64,000 nucleotides of DNA, taken from the NCBI GenBank assembly GCA_023229785.1, contig JALNYV010000007.1:3965-67964 (forward strand), read 5' to 3'. The first letter of the stretch is position 1. Every line of letters starts with the position of its first letter. Source of the DNA: Candidatus Dojkabacteria bacterium (lineage in GTDB: Bacteria > Patescibacteria > Dojkabacteria > SC72). This document shows positions 19,441 to 32,016 of the stretch, piece by piece. Position numbers and translations under genes: made by a program. Below the pieces are notes generated by a model. That model saw nothing but the letters and a program-made list of their open reading frames with translations, ran no database searches and was not told the origin of the DNA.

Positions 19441-22065
19441 TTAGGTTCTTACTTCTACATAAGACATTTTTGCAATCCATTTAATAGTGTGTGAAGCTTC
19501 TCCAGTAACAGTTAATGTAAGGTTACTATTTGCCGTTGTTCACATTACTACAGCCCAACTATCAGTTCATGCGTCTCACATAATCAATTCTACTGGATTA
19601 TCAGAAAGATATGTTTGTGTTCATATCAATTTTGCATATCATTTATATTCCCGTGTTTTTGTATCTCATGTCGTTGACTGTATTGCTATAACCTCTAATG
19701 TATATTTTATTGCGGAGTTTGCGTAATTCATCGAAAACCTACCAGGGTTATCGAGTTCTCTTAAATATATTTCGTGAGCAGATCAATCTGTTGATGTGTA
19801 TGTCCAAGTAACATTACCATATCAAAATTTGTTATCTCAAGAAGCATTATCGCTCGCTCTCCAAACTTCGCCGTATCTTCTTGCCTTAGAATAAGAACCC
19901 AAAGATAATGAGTAACTTGTTCCGTTGTCACCTGCCTCTGGTCATATTACTATAGAACGTGTTCATGTACATGTAGACGTACTCCCTATTGCTATTCATC
20001 TCAATCAAGAGTGTGAAGTTTGACTTCATAAAGCGACACCCATATTACCTGTAGCTTGAGTGGATTGACCTATCGCAACTGAAAAATCTCTTGATACAGA
20101 GTCTTTACCGAAAGCGATATTACCAGCAGAACCAGTATAGTTAGCATTATCTCATTGTCACATAGCGTTTGATACCCGTCGAGTACCATTCCATATCCAT
20201 TCTTTTACTTGTCCTGGACATATATTTTCAAGAACTAAATTTGTATGATCAGTTATTTGTATCAATACTGAACTTGAATATGAGTTATCGTTTTTGATTC
20301 TGAAAATAGCTCCAGTTACCACATTTGTGTCTGTAAGTTTTACTACTCTTAAAGCAGAGCATCTTATGTGTTGGATTGTTTTATCTGTATTATATATGAG
20401 ATTTTTTGTTGCTGTTATTGTCTCTACGTTAAGCTCTCGATTATTTATTCAAGAACTTCATATTGTAGATGCTGCTCTTCTTTCTACATTTTTTGATCAT
20501 GAATTTCGTACCAAAATATTGTCCTCTCAATCATTTTGAGTGGGATTTGTATCTATATTTAATCCAGGAACATAAACCTTATTGCTTTCTACTGCTATAA
20601 TTGCACTACCTCATAAAATGACAGAATTCTGTACTTCAGAAGATATCATTCAAAGTTGTCATCACAATATGGCATTATGTGCCGTGCGTGTTTGATTTGT
20701 TCAATTTTCTATACCGGCCTGTCTAGAAAATATATGATTATGTTCAATATATTGTCACACATTTGATCTAATATACCAAGGATCTTCTCCGAATTGTGGT
20801 ATTCAAACGTAGTCTGTAGTAAATGTTATATATGTGTCTGGAGCAGAGTAAGTAACATCACTAATGTATATAGGTCGTGATCATTCTCCGTCAGTTAATA
20901 GATATGCTACTCACACTGAAAAAACATTTGTTTTGTCTCATGAGAATTTCATAACTACTGGTGGACCATAGCTTGTAACCTCTCGTAAGGTGGTTGTTGG
21001 CATTTGTGTCCAGTTTAAGTCTCCAAAAACTCGGTTAGCGGCTCAAACAGAATTTGATGTTCATAAGACTATGGTATTTACATCTGGAATATAATTATTA
21101 TTTCATATAACCGTTGTTCACTGTCAATATTGGTCAAGATTAACTGCATTTTGTGTTCATTTAACTAATACACTATATACAGCATTAAACATAAATCCAT
21201 CGCTTCCTCAAAAACTTCCAGCATTATTATACTGGATAGAGTTATATGGCGTAGCTGGAGTTCATGCTCCTCATACTTCTGCAAAATAAACATCACCTCA
21301 TCGATTGAAATGATCTCATAAATTTGAAGTTCTGAATATTCTATTTTGTAAAGTATCTCATTCTGTTATAGTAAATACATATCAAGTCGCCTCCATAGTG
21401 GTTGCCGTATCATCAGACCTTACTCATCAAACAACTGGAGTAACTACATATATTCAGTTATAGAGTGGATTAAATAAATTATCAAGATATAATACCCTAT
21501 CACCAGCCACCAATTCTACGCCATCAACAAATGTTCAAGGCAATAAATCAGTTGGTGCGCCGTCAGTATTATAAAAACAGAGTCTTACGGTAGCATATTT
21601 AATATTTCCGCCGCCTCCTGTTCCAAATTCTTCATATGTTATCGGGTCTGTGCCAAAAACAAAGCCTTGTATGTTTGTGTTTTTAAATATTTTTCAACTT
21701 CATGTATCTCACTCCTTTACAGTAACAAGACTACCGATTAACAACTCATTATTATCACATTCAATTGTTCTTGTCATTGGTGCAGTGGATGGAACCCTAT
21801 AGACTCCATTTTCCTCTGGGTTAGTTTGACTATAAAGCAACACTAACTCATCTGTATTTACAGTGACACCATCACAATCAAAACCAGTTTCAAAAGTAGA
21901 CAAATCAATATTTGTTGAAGAAGCAGCTTTTACTGCCATAGGAAGTCTACCTACGAAATACTCTCTCATTCTTTCATTTATAGAATTTCTCTCCTTATTA
22001 AGGATGCTGTTCTGTAAAAGTGTATTAATGTTTGAGTACGAATATTCCTTTGAGATTATAGTCAT
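19441..22065 (-). CDS. Large tail fibre with YadA-type head repeats
   Basis: 874 aa. The N-terminal part has a fibre motif (DGVTVNTDELVLLYSQ then TNPEENGVYRV). About residues 650-740 carry YadA/Hep-Hag head repeats (FSVAIGQSTQATG, MGVALGSQTSHSG, RGIAIGSTSTCTG), where the invariant Gly is repeatedly TGA. A beta-rich C-terminal domain follows. YadA heads form trimeric left-handed rolls in adhesins, so this is probably the main receptor-binding fibre. The standard code would break it at about 60 sites. Confidence 0.82.
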
Positions 22066-22098
22066 TTCATATATATGAAAGAAATAAATTGCTTTTAC

Positions 22099-22214
22099 CG
22101 TGTGTTGTTACCTGGCTTCAGATTTGACTGATTCCAAGCGGACTTGGCTTCAGATTTGACCGATACCAAGCGAACTTGGTCTCAGATTTGACTGATGCCA
22201 GGTAAGAACACACG
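22099..22214. repeat. Nested inverted and tandem repeat element
   Basis: Outer arms of 18 nt at 22099-22116 and 22197-22214 (17 of 18 complementary). Inside are 2.6 tandem copies of a 32-nt unit (22117-22148, 22149-22180, 22181-22200), each starting with TTCAGATTTGAC or a close variant and holding a CCAAG-N4-CTTGG hairpin. It lies alone between two fibre genes. Possible functions: transcription terminator or processing site, or recombination site for fibre exchange. Confidence 0.85.
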
Positions 22215-22231
22215 ATGTGTTCTTATATTAT

Positions 22232-23737
22232 TTAAACAGTGTTGATACAAATGCTTTGACTTTGGCCATCTGAATTTGCTATATAATTTACTCTTATTGT
22301 TTCTGACATAGGTCATAGAATATATTTACCATCTTTTTTAATCATAATTGCAAATTTGAAATATTGTGCTTTTGATCTTTTGTTTCACCCCGTTGGAGTA
22401 CTTACCGCTCAATAATTATTTATTGGATCATATGGTAATGTGTGTGGATGAAACCGTTGTGCTAATTCTGTTTGACTTAGAAGGAGTGATTTATGTTCTC
22501 AACCCAGATTATTTCATGCCCAAACAGTATTAAAGTCATTTAATGTACATCGTGCGCTTTCATCTAATGTCCATGCAACTGTTCTTCATAGTTGATCCAT
22601 ATATCATCCAGCATAATTATGTGCGTTAACACTCATACAGAATCCTCTTGGCTTTTTAACGGCATATGCAGATGTACCACGTCTAGTTGCCTTTCTGAAT
22701 CTTCTTTTTTTGAAGAGATATATTCTAGGTTCGTATGCCGTAAATTCATCATCCCCATCTCAGTTATAACTTGTCCATGAATACCGTATTCATTTTCATC
22801 ACGTCAATACATTAGAGGAGTTGTCGAATAGCCTAAGTTGTGGGATATAGACAGGGTCCTGTTCTGGAACTAGTATAAACTCAGCTACAGGTCTATATTG
22901 TATTTCTCAGTTTACTGTATTTCTTACAAGGAAGTTAGTAAGCAAACTTATGTCTTGTGTGTTTGTTTCTGGAGTTCCAGCAAGAACTAAACCAGTGGTA
23001 TATGTAAGATTATTTTTTTCTATTGAGGCCTGGATTCCTACTCATCAAAGTATTACTGTTCCTTGCCTTGTGCCAGGGATAATATTATTTGTTCATCATA
23101 AGATAGCATTCCATTTACATTCACCTCAGTCGTTATTCATTTGACCGCGGTACGTGAAGAAAAAGTTATCATGTCAAGCATCTGAACCATTTCTCACTAT
23201 TTGATCTGCTGTTGTTATGGGACTAGCATAGTCTGTAGTGAATGTGATTTCCGTTCTATTTGGTCCAGCAAGATATTCAAAGTTTGTTATTGTTATATTT
23301 TCAAAAGAAGCTCAGTAATTAACTCCAAGCAATCATCTTCAGTTTGCAAACCACTGAGTCCTGTCTCATCAAATTCTTACAATTATTGGTGGTCATTGGT
23401 CTTCCACTGACATTATTTGTTCTGAGGCATACATATTGTTCTGAGAACCAAGAACCACGTTGTGTGATCATGTTATTTTATTATCATCTCAAAGTACATA
23501 GTTATCTGTCTGTATGATATGGTTGCTATATCAACCTATTAATATGTTATTTACACTGTCAAAAATAAGATGGTCTACTCACCCGAAAGCACTATTATCA
23601 TTAAATTGTATAGAGAAATTATTCCCACCAGGAGCGGTCGACAATCCATCAACATATTCTTTATCGACAAGGGTCCTCGCGTCAAAGTCTGCGGAGTAGT
23701 CGGCGTTATATTTCTGTAGGTCTCTTAAATCTGCCAT
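22232..23737 (-). CDS. Tail-fibre protein
   Basis: 501 aa. N-terminus YNADYSADFDARTLVDKEY followed by VDG, the module found also in the 820-aa fibre. The remaining part is repetitive beta structure, possibly a beta-helix (FNDNSAFGGVDHLIFDSVN). Around 40 TGA-coded Gly. Ends just before the nested repeat element. Confidence 0.75.
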
Positions 23738-23809
23738 TAGTTATTTGTAGAGAAATAAATTGCTGGAGTAATATGATGAGAGCCAACCAATTGCTGGCCC
23801 TCAGGTATA

Positions 23810-26272
23810 TTATTCTAGACTCATAACTTTAACTTTAATGTTTGCTGTAGCGACAGCTGTAGTAATGGTCAAATTATCACCATCAACAGCAGCAACACCA
23901 ACAGACACTTCATCAAGTCCTATGTATGCTTTAACGATTATATTTGTTGCATCAGTAAGTCAAAACGCGTGGTTAACATTTGCAGTGAACGGATAAACTG
24001 ATCCGGTAGTAGCAACTGTGTCGGTAAATACATGCTCTGAGATAGATTCTGCGTATACTTCATCGATAGCTTCCTGTACGTTTGTAGCAGTAAGACCTGA
24101 TGTAGTATTATCGTAGTATTCTCTGATTGAATATGGATATATCAAGTTAGTACCTGTAATTGTTCCAGACAAGAAACTGATATTATCAACATGCGTTACC
24201 GCTGTTCCACAAACAACATTACCTGCTGCAATTACGCCATGAATGATGTTAGGAGAAGTTGATGTAGCACCATTATCGAGTGACATAGCTCATCCACCTC
24301 CAGTATTTGCCACACTTGAATTGAATAATTGTGCATATCATACAGAAGAAGCGATTACATTATTAGCCGCTGAGTTACCAGTAAGTTTTGCCAAATTCAA
24401 TATTACTCATCCACCTGTTCCATTAATGGTAGGAACTGCTCCAGTAGAAGCTATTGTACATAGATTGTTTTGGAATAATCCACCAGCATTCATTGTCAAA
24501 GCAGTTACCCCAGCCGCAGGAGTCAAATGGAAGTTATATGCTTGAACTACTGCATTACAGATTACTCTATTGTAAGAGTAGCAATCTATAAAAGAAGCAG
24601 GACAATTAATTGTTACTGTTTTTGCTGTTCCGGCGAAACTAACATTTTTAATGTTAATAGGACCAGCTGAACCAGTTACGAAATCACCAGTTATAGTAAC
24701 AACATCACCTTCACCCAATAGAGATACCCCATCAGGAAGTGTAACGTCTTCAGTATAACCACCACTCATAGCAGCTACCTTTATAATTCCACCAGCAGGA
24801 GCTACTGCAAGTGCGTCAGTTATTGTCAAGAAAGGTTTCAAAATACTACCAGTCTCTGTATATACGTCTGATCTATTTCCATCTACATATACAACACTAG
24901 TAACTTGTGTATCTAGGTTTCCATCTATCTCATCGATAGCATCTTGTATTGTTGTTGCAGAAAGACCAGAAGTTGCATTATCATATCCGATTAGATCTGC
25001 CGTAGTAGTTTCTGCCAAGAAAGTACCGAGTTTCAATGGAGTAACGATTGTTAAGTCGTCAGTCAAAGCATCAGTCTTAACTTGTGTAGCCAACATAGCA
25101 ACGCCAAGTTCTGTTTCTGTTGCTTGATCTCTATTAGATTCAATTACGAACCGATTAGCATCAGTCTGCCCAGGAACGTCTTGTTTAGCATAAACAACAT
25201 CACCAATATTTACGACAGTTCCAGAACCAAGAGTTCCAGCTACCGTTACATAAAAGTAATCTCATTTCTTGATATCAGCATACGCTGGAGTAGAAGTAGC
25301 ACTTGGGAAAATTCCTGTACTAGCATCAACATCTCATCTGAATTGTCCAAGAGCAGTAATTAATCAATCAACATAACCCTTATCTACCAATGTTCTAGCT
25401 GTGAAGTCTGCTGAGTAATCGCTCGCATATTCAATACCAGACGTTGTAGTTCTAGCATCTATAATTGTGAATGCACCAGTCATTTCAGGGTATAGATTTA
25501 TTTCCGCACCTAAAGCGCTCGTATAGAATCTTATATCAGCTCATTGATTCATTCCTATAGTCACACTGTCATTATCGTCAATTTCTAATTTAGCAAATCC
25601 TGTAGGAGTAGACACATGGAGACCAAGCATATTGCTGAAGTCTAATGATGCTAATGAATTTCCATCAATAGTTGTTGTTACTGGAAGCAATGTTCCTCAA
25701 AGTTGGAAATCATCAGTAACTCTAGTGATACCATTACTAGCTGTTAATGCTCATGTTCATCCACTTACTGCATTATCTACATATTCCTTATCGACCAATG
25801 TTCTGTTTGTAAAATCAGCAGAATAGTCCGCACCATATTCAAGACCAACAGTTGTTGCTCTACCATCAGTTATGGTAGCAGTTCCAACACCTAGGTTGAT
25901 GTTGAATGCACTAGATTGGATAATTAATTGATTTTCGCCTTGTTTGTCATTAATTGTGATTCCGTTAGAAGATAATGTGAGTACATCTTCTTGTAGGAGA
26001 ATACTATCACCATTACTGTTTTCTACGTAGAATCTAGGAACTCCCTGAACAACAAAATCATAACTTCCATCACCATTAATTGTTGTTGTTTCCGTAAGTG
26101 TTCCACCAAGCTTAATGACATCAGTATCGATGTGAATACCGTTGTCTGCCGTTAACTCTGCTGGGATATTCCCGATAGCGTCGTCAACATATTGTTTTGT
26201 AATCAGCGTGTTCGCATCGAATAATGCACTATAGTCCGCTGCGTACATGTGCAAATCATAAATGGGTAGCAT
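23810..26272 (-). CDS. Large modular tail fibre
   Basis: 820 aa. Three copies of a Y-S-A-x-F-x-x-x-T-L-x-x-K-x-Y-V-D module (YSALFDANTLITKQYVD, YSADFTNRTLVDKEYVD, YSADFTARTLVDKGYVD) near residues 15-235. A beta-helix-like region follows (SVVYVDGNRSDVYTETGS then ITDALAVAPAGG), as in pectate-lyase-fold tailspikes. Repeats SGLSATTIQDAIDEI and SGLTATNVQEAIDEV are a known fibre spacer type. Few TGA codons compared with neighbouring fibres. Confidence 0.82.
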
Positions 26273-26299
26273 GTGTGAATTTATAAAAAATTAAAATGG

Positions 26300-26803
26300 T
26301 TAGATTATAATAATCTCACCAGTAAAGGGTGTTAGGAATTCTGCGTCAACCTCATTATCATTAATGAAAGTTAGTCCGCAAGATGCGTACTGTCATAAAC
26401 TATTTATGCATGTGACAGATACTCTTTTCCCAAGGTTATGTAATACTTGATAATTAGTAACGTCTGTAACTGGGAATACTAAAGTTTGTGCTTCAGCAGT
26501 AACTGGCAACCGATTAAGGTTATCCATTAAGTTGTCTGAGTTTCCTCACATAGCAATATCGCTAAGTTTGTACGTTGCCTTGTCTTCGTAACAGTAAACT
26601 TCCATACCAAACTTTCTTCTCTCGAGAATTATTCAATCTCTAGCGAGTAATGTCTGATGAACCTGAAATCAACCATGTTGTAGGATGTCCAGGGTTTGGG
26701 GATATGGATCGCTATAGTCTGTCGGAGAAACTCGGCCTCACAACCTGACTCATCAGTCAACTCAGGGATTACCGCTATTTGGGATTATCAATGGTGCCAC
26801 CAT
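26300..26803 (-). CDS. Virion protein, unknown
   Basis: 167 aa. Gly-rich N-terminus (NPGVDGGVRLGGRVS) and a C-terminal beta domain (AEAQTLVFPVTDVTNYQVLH). Short size and place among fibre genes suggest a decoration or fibre-attachment subunit. Confidence 0.62.
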
Positions 26804-26822
26804 AGTATAAAGTGATTAATAA

Positions 26823-27527
26823 TTAAACGCTGATTCTAAGTGTTTGTTGTCACCCTACAATATTTACTGATTTGTAAACAAGGTAAGTAATGCTCGCTCC
26901 ATGTGCATTAGTTGTAGGAACTGTTCCTACTAAACCAAATGGCACAGGGAATCCTGTCGCAATATCTACAAAGTTCATAGTAGGATCTGGCAAAGTTCAG
27001 AATGTATCAGGGTAACAAAGATATTTATATTTTCATAAATCCATAGCATAAGCATAGTCTCATGTCCTTCCAGATTTCAATGCACTGTTTGCCAATGCTT
27101 CTATATCTGCCTCAGTTAATGAGGTTGCTGCGTTTGCTCATCGCCATACTCTAGGTATAAATGAAATATTCACCGTATTTGAATTTCATGATAACGGATG
27201 TATATCAGTAACGGTCGCTGTATAAGGGAATGTTGTTTGCACTGCGGAAGTAAGACCGACATCAGTATGTGTCTTTGTTCCACTTCATGGTCCAGCGACT
27301 TGTGTATTAATCCCAACAGAATTTCTCTTGAAAGTAATGCTTGCTATGTCATACGTGTGTTTAGTATAGATTGCGTTTAGAACAACATTTACTATATCTC
27401 ACAATTCATAACTTCACGCTTGCGGACTAGATAAACTAACAGTTGGACCAGCTATGGTCACTGCCGCTTTGTTTACCATATCTGGTAGACCGGTAAATGC
27501 ATTCGTTTTATATGTGTATTTTCACAT
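26823..27527 (-). CDS. Virion protein, unknown
   Basis: 234 aa. Opens with ATG-TGA (Met-Gly). An Ig-like beta half (VTIAGPTVSLSSPQAGSYEL, then NSVGINTQVAG) and a C-terminal Gly/Pro-rich part. Probably fibre or collar associated. Confidence 0.65.
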
Positions 27528-27543
27528 TTTAAAGAATTATATA

Positions 27544-27828
27544 TTAAAGCCAGTTTAATGTTGCTCTGTCTGCTCGTACAAATTTCTTGTGTGGAGTACC
27601 ATTCACTGAATATGTCTGAGTAATGGTTAAGCCAGCACCGTCATCAAATTCAACAATTTTCTTCATGATCCATATAGGATTAGCTTCATCAAGAACATCT
27701 CTATAGAAACCATCCGCGGTACCATACTCAGCGATTCCTTTATATGTCACAGTTGTTCCAGCTCCGTCGTCAAATTCCTCAATCATTAGTTTTGAGAATT
27801 CTGGCAAGCCGTAAATTCATGTTTTCAT
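27544..27828 (-). CDS. Small virion protein with internal repeat
   Basis: 94 aa. Two copies of an EFDDGAG-T-x-T segment (EEFDDGAGTTVTYKG and EFDDGAGLTITQTYS). Start chosen at ATG 27828, 17 nt after a late-type promoter; the first Gly (TGA) would stop it under the standard code. Transcribed first in a late unit. Confidence 0.7.
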
Positions 27829-27845
27829 GTGTTTAAATTAAGAGT

Positions 27846-27869
27846 TAAATTATCAATCTTACCTAAGGC
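27846..27869 (-). promoter_or_regulatory. Late-type promoter element (perfect copy)
   Basis: Minus strand GCCTTAGGTAAGATTGATAA then TTTA, identical over 28 nt (with flanks) to copies at 34879 and 37905. ATG is 17 nt downstream. Confidence 0.82.
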
Positions 27870-27986
27870 AATTCTAGTATTGAGTACCACTAGGACCTAC
27901 GTATGTATTTGTAGGAACATTAGCAGTTATATTTGACCCTCAGATAGTTACCGGAGTAGTTCATTGTTGAACTTGTGGTAAGTACG

Positions 27987-28823
27987 CTAATGGGTTTCCA
28001 GAAGCGCAGAAGCAGGAGTAAGTGCTTTCTGCATAAACGTGTTCTGAATAGCTCTCTGAGCCTCTACTAGGTTTGTTAAGAGTGCATCTCTTTGTGCTTT
28101 GATTGCCTTATAAGTTTCCACAACATATTTATCCGTGCTACCGGCATATTGTTGAATATAGTTATTAAGAAGTTGATCATATGTTTTGTAGAGATTATCG
28201 TACTGGGAAAGCATTTCCTGTTGACCTTTCAATGCTTGTTCTCATTGAGCTCCGGCCAGTTGATTCTGTGCCGCAGCTTGTTGTGAGAAGTCTGCTCATG
28301 TCTGTCTACCTTGAGCTTGAGCCAATGCTTGCTGTTCTGCTAGGTTCTTGGTCTGGTAGGCATTCATATTCTTTGCGTATTCATCTACTCTTGCTGTCTG
28401 TGCTCATTGTGGTCCGTATTGTTGTTCTCCTATGTTTTTAAGTTGAAGTGCTTTGTTTTTGATGTCTTGATCTATTCCACTCATTAAATTAGCATATTGT
28501 TGATTACCTGGCTCGAGTAGTTGTCATAAGAAATTATAACTCTGAGCGGCTTGGTCGGTTCGCTTGTTAACTGCGTTGGTTGAGTTCTGTTTAAGTGTAG
28601 AATCATTATAGGCTTTCACTAGATCGGGATTTGGGTTTGCGAAAGTTTGATTGTAGTTAGTTGTTCATGGCTGAACTCATAAATATTGTCCTATTCCAGC
28701 AGTGACATCTCTCGGACCTCCCAAAAAAGATACCATTCCCTCATTTGGAGAAGATAGTCTAGAATTTGTTAGAGCGTCTTGTTTCGTCACTATTTTTTTC
28801 TGTGGTGGATTCTTAACAGCCAT
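27987..28823 (-). CDS. Gln-rich helical virion protein; probable frameshifted C-terminus to 27874
   Basis: 278 aa as read in one frame, ending at TAG 27987. Rich in Gln/Ala and helical, with long coiled coil (ALAQAQGRQTGADFSQQAAA). In the -1 frame a further sensible stretch continues (GNPLAYLPQVQQGTTPVTIG... to NTYVGPSGTQY) and ends at TAG 27874-27876, directly against the late promoter, exactly where other genes of this genome stop. This implies a -1 frameshift (programmed or an indel) near 27990-28030. Role unknown; perhaps an internal or neck protein. Confidence 0.7.
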
Positions 28824-28849
28824 CTGTATATTTAGTTATTTAAAATTAA

Positions 28850-29371
28850 TTATGGGCAACTACAATTATTTACATTTGATTGTGTAACATAAGCTCATCC
28901 GGAGAGTAGCATTATATCTTCTCTGTCCGCTGGAGTATCAGTACCATTGACTACCTTATCCAATAGCGTCTTAAGTTTTTCCCCACCTATCATAGTTTCC
29001 CCGAATAAGTGGCATGTTATCGTCCCAGAAAGTAGTTCTATGTACACCATATCACCTTCTGCTATAGTAAGTCATTCTAGTACTGTATTCTCGTTAGCTG
29101 TTTCTTTTTGGTATAGATTACTAGTACTTGGAGAATCGCCGTTGGCTACAATATAAACATTGTAAGTGCTAGTCTGTCCACCGATGTTATTAACCCTCAA
29201 TAGTGTTAGTTTCGTAGTATTATTCGTTCCTACGGTATAAATTACGGTAGGAGTATTTACTGCCGAGTCATCGAGTGTTATTTGTCCTAGTATGTGTCGG
29301 TAGCCGGTCATTATGTAATTTCGTGGATAAATTGTCATATAATTGTTGGTAGTGTCGCTCTTAAATGGCAA
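28850..29371 (-). CDS. Virion protein, unknown (TTG start)
   Basis: 173 aa. In-frame stops lie just upstream, so the start must be the TTG at 29371 (or non-ATG close by). AAGGAG lies about 9 nt upstream of it, one of very few Shine-Dalgarno-like sequences in the window. Beta-rich N-terminus (TLLRVNNIGGQTSTYNVYIV) and C-terminal AEGDMVYIELLSGTI. Likely fibre or neck associated. Confidence 0.62.
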
Positions 29372-29565
29372 GCGCTTGTTCTCCTTCTATTAAAGTCATG
29401 CATTATTTTGTGAGTGTATGCGTCTATAATTTCTACTGGAAAGTGTCATCGATGATAAGCGTGGTATAGATCTATAAGAAGTCTACGCGCTAGGGTTTTG
29501 AATCTTAGTTCCTTAAACCTCGCACATCACATTATTTTTGAATAATATTGTTGTGGTATCGTCAT
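29311..29565 (-). CDS. Small basic protein, unknown
   Basis: 84 aa, Arg/His-rich, overlapping the next gene by 61 nt in another frame. Three TGA. No motif recognised. Confidence 0.55.
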
Positions 29566-29570
29566 AACAA

Positions 29571-29708
29571 TTATTTACGTTTTAAATGTTTCTTTTTCCT
29601 TCTTTTCCGTCAAAAGGTTTTATATTTCCTGCCGGATTTTAATCATCCAGTGGCATTAACCGTTAGGGTATTCGGGCAGACGATTGCTCCTTGTGGGAAT
29701 TGTTCCAT
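29571..29708 (-). CDS. Small Lys/Arg-rich protein
   Basis: 45 aa, ending RKRRKKKHLKRK. Shares one base (TAATG) with the upstream gene. Probably nucleic-acid binding. Confidence 0.6.
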
Positions 29709-29857
29709 TATTTCTTCTTTTTAGATAAACGTTTCTTTTTCTTTTTAAGTTTCTTCTTAAAGCCGTCCGTCAAATAATAGTATCTGATTTGCTTAGCTGT
29801 GTAGTGTCTACCACTTGGGGAGACGTAGTCGTCTGGTCAGATTTTGCGGAATGGCAT
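29708..29857 (-). CDS. Small Lys-rich protein
   Basis: 49 aa with a tail of almost pure Lys (KKKLKKKKKRLSKKKK). Coupled by TAATG to the next gene. Could condense DNA in the head or neutralise charge. Confidence 0.62.
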
Positions 29858-29878
29858 CGATAGCTGTTGGGAGTTAAA

Positions 29879-31999
29879 TTATTCTGCTTCTCGTATGACA
29901 TCTGTCGCCATTCAAGCTCATGTTAAAGTTCGATTCAAATATATATTAGTATCATCAAATGTACAAGTTGCTCTTTGGCCACTATTTGCAATATCATTCA
30001 TTATCACACGGTCAGAATACATTTGCATACGAGCTGGATTAGCCGCATTTAATCAAAAACACAATTGCGTAGTTCAATTATATACTCAATGACCAGTAGT
30101 TGTTTCTGTGTAACTTGCATTATCTCTAGTGAAATTGAAGCTTACTTTTTTAGGCGTTCTTCATAATCAATGTGGTATCGTTTCTATTCAACTTGCTTGA
30201 GTAGATCTAGTCGTATTTCATATAGAAACACTTCAACCACCACTCATGCTTTCTATTTTATCGTATATTGAATTTTTACTAGGAGCATTTGTGTCTCCAT
30301 TTCGGGTAGGTCCATAAGCCGCATCAGAAATTAATCAATCAGTTCCTACTCAACCTCAAACCAAAGTCGCTTGTACATAAAGAGTTCAACTTGGCCCATT
30401 ATTTCTTTCTCGTGTTATTGTAAAGTCTGTTGCAGTAACGGCAGAAACGTATGCTTGATATGTTGCACCTCATGCTTGAGAAGAATATATACATCTATTA
30501 GAGGCTATAAACAATCCAGTTGTTGCTACTGGATTGTACCAACAAGAGTTTTCTCAAATAGCATAACTACCAAATGAGCCTCATTGAGGAAAGTTTGCCG
30601 TAGGGAATCAAGTCACGAATTGTATAGATTTTGGAATTACTCATAGTGTGTGTGGTATTACTATAGAGCTATCTGGTGTGGATGCATTTAAAGTAAATGT
30701 CATTGTATCAGATAACATAACACCACCATCTCATGCGGGACCTTGTGGTCAAGCACTTACGTTTCTAAAATCTCAATCTACATATAAATACTGGACAGGA
30801 ATACTGTCTCAATCTAATCTCCGATCCATTTTTATACTTGTTCCGTCTTTATATACTCTAACATAAATATTTCATTGTCACGTGGAATTGTGTCAACCAA
30901 CCTTTAGTTCTTCTACGCCATTTCAATCCAAATAAATTGGTCAATATCAAACTATCTCGTCGTCATTCGCCGTAAAGTCTGTTCTTATATATATTAAAAG
31001 TGAATATGCTCAAGTAGGTATGGTTCATATAATTTCTCAAGTTCATGTATTGCTTGTTTGTGAATTTTTGGTAACTTGAGTAATAGATGATATATATCAT
31101 CAAGTTCATCAACCTCCACCAATCACACTTAATGGATCCCCCGGAGTTCAATCTCCCATAAGAGTAGCGTCATGGGAAACGGTCTCTAATCAACCCTTTA
31201 CATTAGTCACTCGTGTATCTAGGATATGCACACGAACATTGTCGTATGTATTTCATCCTCCATAAGAGTTATATCTGAGTGTATTTTCTGTCCATAATAT
31301 AGTAGCAAATCATGGTACTGGAGTTACTGCATCAAAATAATTCCTTACAGAATATTTTTGACTAACCGCAGTTAGAACTTCATCATATATTCATTCCATA
31401 TTTGTTCAACCATTGTTATATCCAAATTGGAACATCACCTTATATCTTCCTTGTTCAACATCAGATTCTGTGACATTTAAATTATGTATCACTTCTTCCT
31501 CTATTCCGCCGATTACATTTTTTGCGGTGGATATGAATATTGTTTGACCCGCTCACGAACCAAGTCACCCGGTTTGTGACCATAAATCTTCGATGATTAC
31601 GCGATAATCTGTTCATGTATTCTTAGTCATAATCTTTATGGTATTTCATTGCCAGTTAGTTTCTCCTGGTCCAGGGTCAGCCGCATTCCAAAAATGTGTC
31701 TGTTCTGATCACGTGTTTGGGAAAGCATTATCTCCTGCACTTGCCAAAGTCCAGCGATATGAATGACTTACTCTATATCTTCCTGCTTCAATATCTGCCT
31801 GTGTTACATTAAGATTATGTGTATAAGAATGTATTTCACTTCAGTTTACACTAGCGATAGGATCGCTCACGAAGACTATATTTCCTCAGGTTCCCCCACC
31901 GCTTCAGTTATCAACTCGTCAGTTTTCTTTTGACAAAACCTGCGCGGCAGTTCAGGCGTTAGTTGTTTTGATTTGTGTTACGTCTATTTGTTGGGTCAT
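29879..31999 (-). CDS. Large tail-fibre protein with tandem beta domains
   Basis: 706 aa, about 75 TGA-coded Gly. Two tandem repeats near the N-terminus share H-x-L-N-V-T-x-x-D-x-x-x-G-R-Y (HNLNVTQADIEAGRYRV and HNLNVTESDVEQGRYKV). The C-terminal half is composed of repeated beta-sandwich-like units (IPHTLGVIPKSIQFVTG). Among the most TGA-rich genes here. Likely receptor-binding. Confidence 0.7.
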
Positions 32000-32016
32000 A
32001 TTCATATATTAATATA

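Noticed and set aside
22099..22214. CRISPR array
   Set aside because: Fewer than three 32-nt units, directly adjoining without spacers, and enclosed by inverted arms; no cas genes in the window (the Cas4-like nuclease stands alone).
22255..22290. Plus-strand TTGACT with TATATA at 18 nt
   Set aside because: Inside a minus-strand fibre gene, with 18-nt spacing and no plus-strand gene to serve.
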